Assembly: GCA_964643485.1 (NCBI GenBank)
Contig: CAZXRA010000047.1
Coordinates: 1 to 17,221 of the forward strand
Direction of reading: 5' to 3'
Length of the DNA stretch: 17,221 nucleotides
Source of the DNA: Iamia sp964643485
GTDB lineage: Bacteria > Actinomycetota > Acidimicrobiia > Acidimicrobiales > Iamiaceae
Made by a program: the position numbers and the translations under genes. The notes under the pieces are model-generated. The model saw only the letters and a program-made list of their open reading frames with translations. It was not told the origin of the DNA and did not search any database. Shown in pieces: positions 8,930-14,717 of this stretch. Position 1 is the stretch's first letter; each line of letters starts with the position of its first letter.

Positions 8930-8962
8930 CCGTCCCCGCCGGCCCAGGTCGGGCGGGGACGG
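8930..8962. terminator. GC-rich hairpin, candidate terminator
   Basis: CCGTCCCCGCC (8930-8940) and GGCGGGGACGG (8952-8962) form a perfect 11-bp stem with an 11-nt loop. There is no T-tract on either side. It lies 23 nt past the TAG of the rightward remnant and about 80 nt past the leftward stop of the ACT-domain gene, so it could end transcription from either side. The structure is certain as a sequence repeat; the function is inferred. Confidence 0.45.
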
Positions 8963-9041
8963 GGGCGTGCGAGGGGCCGGAGCCAGACCGGCCTTGACGA
9001 GGGCAGGCGAGGGCGGGTGGGTGCGCACGGTTCCTCCTGGG

Positions 9042-9716
9042 TCAGCGGGTGGCGGTGCTGGGGTGGGCCCGCCGGGAGCGCTCGCGGCCGACCTCGCGGG
9101 CCCGGGTGCCGGCCACACGGGCGAGAGCGGCGACCTGCCGTCGCTCCTTGGCCCGGAACGGTGTGCCGGCCCGACCGGCCACCAGGGCCAGGTCGACGCC
9201 CGGCAGGGGCGCCCAGGCCACGTCCTCGCCGCCGGTGGCCGCCTCACCACCGGCCCGGGCCCCCTGGATGAAGGCCGACAGCCACGCCTCGGGCGGGGCG
9301 GTGCCCGCCGTGGCTCGCACGGCGCCGTCGCCCAGGTCGACCACGGCGGCCCACTCGGCCCCGAGGGTGCGGCTCCCGTGGACGACCAGGGCCCGCAAGA
9401 GCTCCTCCATCGAATCGGCCCCGCAGATCATGGCCGCCGTCTCCAGGGCGTCGAGGCGGGGATCGCGCCCGGTGGCGTCGGCCCGCTTCACGTCCTCGAC
9501 GGTGACCCCGTCGACCTCCTGGATCTCCTCGACCAGCAGATCGACCAGGGAGTCCTGGGGCAGGCGGACCACGAGCTCGTCGACGGCCACGCCGTCGCCC
9601 GTCTCCAGGATGTCGATGCCGACCACATCGCCCCGCACGGCACCGATGCGGCTGGCCACGGCACCCAGGGCACCAGGCCGGTCGGGCAGCCACACTCGCA
9701 CGACGTAGGTCTCCAT
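9042..9716 (-). CDS. ACT-domain protein with C-terminal GAF-like region
   Basis: The 224-residue product starts METYVVRVWLPDRPGALGAVASRIG, a typical ACT-domain opening (beta strand, then DRPGALG ligand loop and helix), and the ACT fold covers about residues 1-78. A second region (about 85-205) contains LDALETAAMICGADSMEELLRALVVH-type helices and alternating strands ending in PFRAKERRQVAALARVAG. This resembles a GAF-type sensor domain, but that is a weak pattern call. ACT domains usually bind amino acids, so a regulatory role sensing an amino acid is plausible; no enzyme domain is present. ATG 9716 was chosen because upstream in-frame codons (to 9800) run through the shared promoter with the divergent tetR gene. 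TAGGGT lies 8 nt upstream. The protein ends in a basic Arg-rich tail. Confidence 0.75.
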   Translation of the reverse strand: METYVVRVWLPDRPGALGAVASRIGAVRGDVVGIDILETGDGVAVDELVVRLPQDSLVDLLVEEIQEVDGVTVEDVKRADATGRDPRLDALETAAMICGADSMEELLRALVVHGSRTLGAEWAAVVDLGDGAVRATAGTAPPEAWLSAFIQGARAGGEAATGGEDVAWAPLPGVDLALVAGRAGTPFRAKERRQVAALARVAGTRAREVGRERSRRAHPSTATR

Positions 9717-9724
9717 GGCCGAGA

Positions 9725-9730
9725 ACCCTA
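9725..9730 (-). promoter_or_regulatory. Putative -10 hexamer of the ACT-domain gene
   Basis: TAGGGT on the minus strand ends 8 nt before ATG 9716. It fits TANNNT and would give a leaderless or nearly leaderless transcript; no Shine-Dalgarno sequence is seen and no good -35. Confidence 0.4.
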
Positions 9731-9791
9731 CGGAGGGGGTGTGAACGACGTGTTTCCGTGGCGGGAAGCGCCTGTTGCCAGGCCGCAACCT

Positions 9792-9809
9792 CTTGACCAT
9801 GTAGTCAAG
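9792..9809. promoter_or_regulatory. Palindromic operator candidate in front of tetR
   Basis: CTTGAC (9792-9797) and GTCAAG (9804-9809) are perfect inverted arms around CATGTA. The palindrome covers a -35-like TTGACC (9793-9798) of the tetR promoter and lies in the intergenic region shared with the divergent ACT gene. TetR regulators commonly bind such sites in their own promoter, so autoregulation is the likely role. Confidence 0.6.
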
Positions 9810-9819
9810 GAAGTACCCT
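9793..9819 (+). promoter_or_regulatory. Putative tetR promoter
   Basis: TTGACC (9793-9798) and TACCCT (9814-9819) form a -35/-10 pair with a short 15-nt spacer. The -10 ends 7 nt before ATG 9827, so the transcript would begin at the start codon. The GGGAG directly touching the ATG is too close to act as a ribosome-binding site, which supports a leaderless message. Confidence 0.5.
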
Positions 9820-9826
9820 GCGGGAG

Positions 9827-10438
9827 ATGACGGACAGCGCCACCGCCGATCGCCAGCTCACGGCCCGCGGCGAGGAGCGGCGCCGCCAGATCATCGAGGT
9901 GGCCACCCGCCTGTTCGCCGAGCGGGGCTACCACCCCACCTCGGTGGCCGACGTGGTCGACGCCGTGGGCGTGGGCAAGGGCGTCTTCTACTGGTACTTC
10001 TCGTCCAAGGAGGCCCTCCTCACCGAGATCCTCCGGGACGGGCAGCTGGCCCGCCGTCGCCACCAGCGCGACGCCATCGCCGGCATCGACGACCCGGTGG
10101 AGCAGCTCGAACGGGGCATCCGGGCCGGCATGGAGTGGATGGCCGAGCACCGTGACGTCATCACCCTGATCCGCTTCGCCGCCACCGAGGAGCGCTTCGC
10201 CCCCGGCATCCGCAAGGGCGAGGACGTCGCCGCCGCCGACGCCGCCGGGGCCCTGCGCCGGGCCATCGACGCCGGCCGCATCCCCGAGGGCGACGCCGAC
10301 CTGCTGGCCCGGGCCGTCGTCGGCGTCACCCAGCACCTGTGCGCCTCGCGCATCCACGCCCACCCGGAGGCCGACCCCCAGCCCGTGATCGACGCCGCCG
10401 TCCGCTTCTGCGTCGGCGGTGTGCTGGGGCGCCCCTAG
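9827..10438 (+). CDS. TetR/AcrR-family transcriptional regulator
   Basis: The 203-residue product has the usual TetR length and layout. The N-terminal helix-turn-helix domain spans about 15-62: RQIIEVATRLFAERGYHPTSVADVVDAVGVGKGVFYWYFSSKEALL, with the recognition helix around VGKGVFYWYF. The remaining all-helical region (about 70-195) would bind an unknown ligand and dimerise. It is divergent from the ACT-domain gene with a perfect 6-6-6 palindrome between them, and convergent with alaC, where the two stop codons overlap on CTAG. Targets are likely itself and possibly the ACT gene. Nothing in the C-terminal half identifies the ligand. Confidence 0.92.
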   Translation: MTDSATADRQLTARGEERRRQIIEVATRLFAERGYHPTSVADVVDAVGVGKGVFYWYFSSKEALLTEILRDGQLARRRHQRDAIAGIDDPVEQLERGIRAGMEWMAEHRDVITLIRFAATEERFAPGIRKGEDVAAADAAGALRRAIDAGRIPEGDADLLARAVVGVTQHLCASRIHAHPEADPQPVIDAAVRFCVGGVLGRP

Positions 10439-11613
10439 CCCAGCTTGGTGAGGGCCCGCTTCAGGTTGCGGATGCCCTGGCCGATGCGCTGCTCGTTCTC
10501 GATGAGAGCGAAGCGGACGTGGCCCTCGCCGCCGGGCCCGAAGCCCACGCCGGGCGAGGTGGCCACGTGGGCCTCCCGCACCAGGAACGAGCAGAACTCC
10601 ACCGAGCCCATCTCCCGGTAGGGCTCGGGGATGGGGGCCCAGGCGAACATCGTGCCCCGGGGGGGGTCCATCTCCCAGCCGATGCGGGCCAGACCGTCGC
10701 ACAGGGCATCGCGTCGGCGCTGGTAGATCTCCTGCACCTCACGGGGATGGTCCTGGTCCTCGTTGAGGGTGACGGTGGCGGCGATCTGGATGGGCTGGAA
10801 GGCGCCGTAGTCGAGGTACGACTTGAGCTTCTGGAGGGCGGCCACGATCTCGGCGTTGCCCACCAGGTAGGCCACCCGCCAGCCGGCCATGGAGAACGAC
10901 TTGGTCATCGAGTACAGCTCGACGGCCACCTCCTTGGCCCCCTCGGCCTGGAGGATGGACGGGGGCTGGAAGCCGTCGAAGCCCAGCTCGGCGTAGGCGT
11001 TGTCGTGGACGACGATGATCTCCTTCTCCCGGGCCAGGTCGACGAGGGCCTGGAAGAAGTCGAGGTCGACGCACGTGGTGGTGGGGTTGTGGGGGAACGA
11101 CACCACCAGCACCCGGGGCCGGGGCCAGGCGCTGTCGATAGCCTCGGTGATCTCGCCGATGAGATCGCGATCACCGAGGCCCATGGGGATGTACTGCACG
11201 CCGGCCCCGGCGAACAGCGGCCCCCAGATGTGGATGGGGTACGACGGCGACGGCACCAGGGCCGAGTCGCCCGGGCCCAGCAGCACCCACATGAGGTGGC
11301 TGAAGCCCTCCTTGGCCCCGATGGTGGCCAGCACCTCTCGCTCGGGGTCGAGGGCCACGCCGAAGCGCCGGATGTACAGGTCGGCCACCGCCTCCCGCAG
11401 CTTGGGCAGGCCCCGGCTGGACGAGTAGCGGTGGTTGCGGGCGTTGTGGGCCGCCTCGGCCAGCTTCTCCACGGCGATGGCCGGCGAGGGCATATCGGGG
11501 TTGCCGAACCCGAGGTCGATCACGTCCTGGCCGTCACGCCGGGCCGCCACCTTCAACCCGTCGATGATGGTGAAGACGTACGGGGGCAGGTCCGAGATCC
11601 GGCGGAACTCCAT
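10435..11613 (-). CDS. alaC: AlaC-like PLP-dependent aminotransferase (class I/II)
   Basis: The 392-residue product follows E. coli AlaC (glutamate-pyruvate aminotransferase) nearly segment by segment: FRRISDLPPYVF at the start, NPD at 38-40, YSSSRGLPKLR at 63-73, SYPIHI at 124-129, HNPT at 175-178, VVHDNAYAEL at 201-210 with D204 and Y207, the Schiff-base lysine K238 in SMTKSFSMAGWR, and substrate carboxylate arginine R367 in HVRFALIEN. It would make alanine from pyruvate and glutamate. Databases often label relatives as LL-diaminopimelate aminotransferase, a related family, so substrate is not certain. ATG 11613 has no Shine-Dalgarno but lies 6 nt behind TAGGGT, suggesting a leaderless transcript. 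It is divergent from ppa with about 32 bp between and convergent with tetR. Confidence 0.88.
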   Translation of the reverse strand: MEFRRISDLPPYVFTIIDGLKVAARRDGQDVIDLGFGNPDMPSPAIAVEKLAEAAHNARNHRYSSSRGLPKLREAVADLYIRRFGVALDPEREVLATIGAKEGFSHLMWVLLGPGDSALVPSPSYPIHIWGPLFAGAGVQYIPMGLGDRDLIGEITEAIDSAWPRPRVLVVSFPHNPTTTCVDLDFFQALVDLAREKEIIVVHDNAYAELGFDGFQPPSILQAEGAKEVAVELYSMTKSFSMAGWRVAYLVGNAEIVAALQKLKSYLDYGAFQPIQIAATVTLNEDQDHPREVQEIYQRRRDALCDGLARIGWEMDPPRGTMFAWAPIPEPYREMGSVEFCSFLVREAHVATSPGVGFGPGGEGHVRFALIENEQRIGQGIRNLKRALTKLG

Positions 11614-11619
11614 CCAGGC

Positions 11620-11625
11620 ACCCTA
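11620..11625 (-). promoter_or_regulatory. Putative -10 hexamer of alaC
   Basis: TAGGGT on the minus strand ends 6 nt before ATG 11613, fitting TANNNT and a leaderless start. The same hexamer precedes the ACT-domain gene. Its -35 region would extend into the 5' end of the divergent ppa gene. Confidence 0.45.
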
Positions 11626-11645
11626 CTGCCGCCATGATCAGGGCC

Positions 11646-12143
11646 ATGGACGAGATCGACGTGATCGTGGAGATCCCCCGCGGCAGCCGCAACAAGTACG
11701 AGGTCGACCACGCGACGGGCCGCATCCGGCTCGACCGGCGGCTCTTCTCGGCCACCGTCTACCCGGCCGAGTACGGCTTCGTGGACCAGACCCTGGGCGA
11801 GGACGGCGACCCCCTCGACGCCCTGGTGATCCTGGACGAACCCACCTTCCCGGGGTGCGTGATCAGCTGCCGGCCCGTCGGCGTGTTCTGGATGGAGGAC
11901 GACGCCGGCCCCGACGCCAAGATCATCTGCGTCGTCTCCGGCGACCCCCGCTGGGACCACGTCCAGGACATCAGCGACCTGCCCGACCACCTCACCAAGG
12001 AGATCGAGCACTTCTTCTCGATCTACAAGGCCCTGGAGCCGGGCAAGTGGGCCGACACCCGAGGCTTCCAGGGCGTCGAGGAGGCCCGGGCCGAGATCGC
12101 CGAGAGCCTCCAGCGAGCCGTCGACACCGGCTACCACACCTGA
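11646..12143 (+). CDS. ppa: Inorganic pyrophosphatase (family I)
   Basis: Ppa hydrolyses pyrophosphate to phosphate in the cytoplasm, pulling forward reactions that release it, such as argininosuccinate synthesis. The 165-residue product has full family length and the motifs EIPRGSRNKYE at 9-19, YPAEYGF at 39-45, the metal-binding signature DGDPLDA at 53-59, and GDPRWDHVQDI at 99-109. ATG 11646 gives the usual family N-terminus (MDEIDVIVEIP); an in-frame ATG at 11634 would add four residues. No well-spaced Shine-Dalgarno is seen for either. CATGAT (11633-11638) ends 7 nt before 11646 and is a possible -10. The stop codon lies in one arm of a hairpin whose other arm holds the stop of the convergent metalloprotease gene. 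Confidence 0.95.
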   Translation: MDEIDVIVEIPRGSRNKYEVDHATGRIRLDRRLFSATVYPAEYGFVDQTLGEDGDPLDALVILDEPTFPGCVISCRPVGVFWMEDDAGPDAKIICVVSGDPRWDHVQDISDLPDHLTKEIEHFFSIYKALEPGKWADTRGFQGVEEARAEIAESLQRAVDTGYHT

Positions 12144-12161
12144 TCGACCCGCGGTCAGGTG
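12137..12161. terminator. Bidirectional hairpin between ppa and the metalloprotease gene
   Basis: CACCTGA (12137-12143) and TCAGGTG (12155-12161) are perfect inverted arms. Inside, a T-G wobble and two further pairs (12145-12146 with 12152-12153) leave the loop ACCCG, giving a stem of about 10 pairs in the rightward RNA. The TGA stops of the two convergent genes are the inner ends of the two 7-bp arms. There is no T-tract. A shared terminator is likely but inferred. Confidence 0.6.
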
Positions 12162-13660
12162 CAGGCCGTGACAGCCGCCTGCACCGTGGCCGGGAGACCG
12201 TCCAGGAGGCCACCAACGTCGGCGAGCTGATCGGAGGTGATCTGTCCGATCACCTCGTCGACAGCGCAGGACGTCGCGCCGGCCGGAACGCCGCTCGCCA
12301 GGAGCTGCAGACGCATCTGCGTCCGGATGAGAGGAAGATAGAAGACACCGACGAGCCCCGCCGGTTCGGTGGCGTCGACATCGCCCCCGGGATCGCAGGA
12401 CCGCAGCTCCACGACGTCGCCGACCCGCCCGACCTCGGCCCCGGCCTCCGGACCGGCGGCTGCCCACGCCGTGAGCAGCTCGTGCATCCGGTCCGTGGCC
12501 GCAGCGTCGTCACCGGCCACGGCCGCCGTGGCGCACACCTTCCCGTCCTGCCGATAGGAGACGAAGGCATCGCCGCCCCAGTCGTCCAGGGCGAGCAGGG
12601 CGTCCACCGGCTCACCCCGGGCGGCCAGCAGCAGGTACCAGCTCAGGGGCCCGAAGGTGTCCTCGTCCAGCACCTCGGCCCCGTCGGGCGCCTCCACCTC
12701 GACGGCGACCTCCTCGGCCGCCTCCGTGCTCCGCACCGTGGGGTTCAGCAGCTCCTGCTCGGACGGCGGGTCGCGGAGGGCATCGTCGATGGCGCTCTCG
12801 CCCTCGCCGCTCTCCAGGTGGTCGACGAAGCCCCGGCCCAAGATGTACGGGGCGGTGAAGAGGGCCATGAGGACGGGAGAGACCTCCTCGAGGGCGTCGT
12901 TCGCCGCCTCGGCATCGGCATCGCTCTCCTCCTGGTAGACGTCTCGCTGCTCGTCCGAGAGCTCCTCTTCGACGTAGCGCTCCTCGATGCGGCTGGCGTC
13001 GCCCTCGGCCAGGGCGCGCAGGACCACCCAGTGAGCGAGCTCGGGATCGGACAGGCGCTCCAGGTCGAAGTGCTGGTCCTGGAGGACGTGGGTGAGCTCG
13101 TGGGCCAGGGTGGCCTCGACACCGGGCGTCACCTCGGTGCCCCGGACGTAGACCTTCTCCTCCTTCGGGGCGTAGTAGGCCAAGGAGCCGTCGCCGGCGA
13201 GGGCCGCCACCTCCTCCTCGAGGTCGATCTCGCCGTGGACCAGGCCCAGGGCCCGGAGGAGGGCGAGAGCGTCCTCCGCTTCCTTCTCGTCTGCGTCGGT
13301 CTCGGTCCCGGCGATCTGCTCCCGGTACTCCTCGGGGGCCAGGAAGGCCACCTCGACGGGATGGGCGAAGTCCAGGCCCCGCTCCTCGGCCACCCACTCG
13401 GCGATGGACGCCACCCGCGGGTCCCATGCCGCCGGGTAGGTCCGAGCCTCCTCGGCGTCGGATTCGGCCGCCGGGCGCCCGTCGTCCCCCGATCCGAGGA
13501 CCACGACCAGGCCCACCGCCAGGGCGGCGATGACCAGCACGGCCACCCCGACGAGCAGGAGCGGCGACCGCCCGGAGGACGAAGGAGGCGGTGAGGGCGG
13601 CGGAGGCGTGGAGCTGCCCGGCAGTGACCACGCCGGCGGATCGAGAGGTGAGGCCACCAT
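12155..13660 (-). CDS. Membrane-anchored zinc metalloprotease-like protein (HExxH)
   Basis: The 501-residue product starts at ATG 13660 behind GAGGGGAGG. It has a Pro/Ser-rich cytoplasmic segment (1-32), one hydrophobic helix at about 33-57 (LLLVGVAVLVIAALAVGLVV) and a large acidic, presumably extracytoplasmic domain. The zinc motif reads LAHELTHVLQDQHFDL, with HELTH at 187-191, and a probable third ligand E219 lies in ALAEGDA, 28 residues on, a gluzincin-like spacing. An upstream region (about 80-160) and the segment PPSEQELLNP (298-307) match, from memory, actinobacterial proteins of this kind. Four cysteines sit only in the C-terminal part (C376, C422, C465, C500) and could form two disulfides outside the cell. 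Substrate unknown. It lies 52 bp downstream of the ROK kinase on the same strand. Confidence 0.8.
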   Translation of the reverse strand: MVASPLDPPAWSLPGSSTPPPPSPPPSSSGRSPLLLVGVAVLVIAALAVGLVVVLGSGDDGRPAAESDAEEARTYPAAWDPRVASIAEWVAEERGLDFAHPVEVAFLAPEEYREQIAGTETDADEKEAEDALALLRALGLVHGEIDLEEEVAALAGDGSLAYYAPKEEKVYVRGTEVTPGVEATLAHELTHVLQDQHFDLERLSDPELAHWVVLRALAEGDASRIEERYVEEELSDEQRDVYQEESDADAEAANDALEEVSPVLMALFTAPYILGRGFVDHLESGEGESAIDDALRDPPSEQELLNPTVRSTEAAEEVAVEVEAPDGAEVLDEDTFGPLSWYLLLAARGEPVDALLALDDWGGDAFVSYRQDGKVCATAAVAGDDAAATDRMHELLTAWAAAGPEAGAEVGRVGDVVELRSCDPGGDVDATEPAGLVGVFYLPLIRTQMRLQLLASGVPAGATSCAVDEVIGQITSDQLADVGGLLDGLPATVQAAVTACT

Positions 13661-13712
13661 CGCCTCCCCTCGTCGGCCGGCTTCCTCCGCCGCCGAGACT
13701 ACCGCCCTCCCG

Positions 13713-14714
13713 TCACGTGCGGAGGGCGGCCAGGAGCGCAGCACCCACGGCCCCGGCCCGCTCCCCCAGGCGCGCCGCCACGATGGGCACGCGGGGACGA
13801 CGCTCGTCCCCCAGCAGGCGATCGCGGACCACGGATCGAGCCCGATCCAAGAACAGGTCCGCGTCTTCGGAGACCCCCCCTCCCAGCACCACGATCTCGG
13901 AGTCTAGGACGTTGACCAGGTTGGCCAGGCCCACGCCGAGCCAGTCGGCGTAGGTGTCGAGGACAGCGCGGGCCACGCTGTCCCCCTCCCGGACGGAGGC
14001 GACCACGTGCTCGCCTCGCACATCGGCCACGTCCCCGCCGGCGGCGACCACGAAGCCGGCGTCGGCGGGCGCCGATCCCGTGCGCACCGCCTCCCGGGCC
14101 AACCAGCCCATGCCCGAGCCCGAGGCGTAGCGCTCCCAGCACCCCTGTCGGCCGCACGGGCACTTCGGCCCGGCCGGGTCGAGCACCATGTGGCCGGGCT
14201 CGCCGGCGAAGCCGTAGGCCCCTCGCAGGATCTGGCCCTTGATCGTGATGCCGCCACCGATGCCCGTGCCCAGAGTGATGGTGAGCGAGTGGTTGCGGCC
14301 CCGGGCCGCGCCCCGCTCATGCTCGCCCCACGCCGCACAGGTGGCGTCGTTGTCGACCACCACGGGCAGGCCCAGCCGCTCCCCCAGCTCGGCCGCCAGC
14401 GGGATGCCGACCACGCCCGGCAGGTTGGGGCCGTACCGAAACGTCCCGGCCCGGTCGACCAGACCCGGCGCCCCCAACCCCACGGCCCGCACGTCGCGCC
14501 CGGCCGCCCGGGCCTCGTCCCGCAGCGAGGCGGCCAACCCGGCCAGGGCGTCGAGCACGGCATCGGTGCCGCTCGGGGTGGGGACGCGCTGCTCGGCCAG
14601 GGGCTCCGACCCCTCGTGGCCGGGGTCGAGGGCCAGGCCCAGCAGCTTGGTCCCTCCCAGGTCGAGGCCGATGACCAGGGGCGCGCCGGGTGAGCCCCCG
14701 GTCGGTGCGGCCAC
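13713..14714 (-). CDS. ROK-family sugar kinase, probable glucokinase
   Basis: The 333-residue product has the ROK layout: phosphate loop GLDLGGTK at 16-23, GLGAPGLVD at 79-87, catalytic aspartate in VDNDATCAAWGE (D123), LGTGIGGGI at 148-156, and the zinc-binding signature GEPGH (H175) followed by CPCGRQGCWE (C185, C187, C192). ROK kinases phosphorylate glucose, N-acetylmannosamine or related sugars; the intact zinc site and lack of a helix-turn-helix domain favour a kinase over a ROK repressor. Start is GTG 14714, three bases after the TAG of the eRF1-like gene, so translation is probably coupled. Glucose as substrate is inference from family frequency. A metalloprotease gene follows after 52 bp. 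Confidence 0.9.
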   Translation of the reverse strand: MAAPTGGSPGAPLVIGLDLGGTKLLGLALDPGHEGSEPLAEQRVPTPSGTDAVLDALAGLAASLRDEARAAGRDVRAVGLGAPGLVDRAGTFRYGPNLPGVVGIPLAAELGERLGLPVVVDNDATCAAWGEHERGAARGRNHSLTITLGTGIGGGITIKGQILRGAYGFAGEPGHMVLDPAGPKCPCGRQGCWERYASGSGMGWLAREAVRTGSAPADAGFVVAAGGDVADVRGEHVVASVREGDSVARAVLDTYADWLGVGLANLVNVLDSEIVVLGGGVSEDADLFLDRARSVVRDRLLGDERRPRVPIVAARLGERAGAVGAALLAALRT

Positions 14715-14717
14715 CGC

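Larger units (their letters stand above)
8530..9041. other. Gene-poor 0.5 kb stretch
   Basis: No intact gene is supported between the DUF222 start and the ACT-gene stop. The left part (8530-8660) must hold the DUF222 promoter, but I find no convincing -35/-10 pair. The middle (about 8700-8906) has rightward coding signal broken over several frames. The right part contains an 11-bp GC-rich hairpin (8930-8962). No insertion sequence, tRNA or long direct repeat was seen. Confidence 0.6.

Noticed and set aside
9717..9800. Extended N-terminus of the ACT-domain gene
   Set aside because: The extension crosses the shared promoter and the tetR palindrome and lacks ACT-domain sequence.
8967..9830. 287-codon rightward frame opposite the ACT-domain gene
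   Set aside because: The opposite strand has a clear ACT domain and start; this frame has no family features and ends inside tetR.
10435..11613. LL-diaminopimelate aminotransferase (dapL)
   Set aside because: Related, but the match to AlaC is continuous through active-site segments, so the alanine-type call is preferred.
11634..11645. Earlier ATG for ppa
   Set aside because: It adds four residues (MIRA) not typical of the family; kept only as an alternative.
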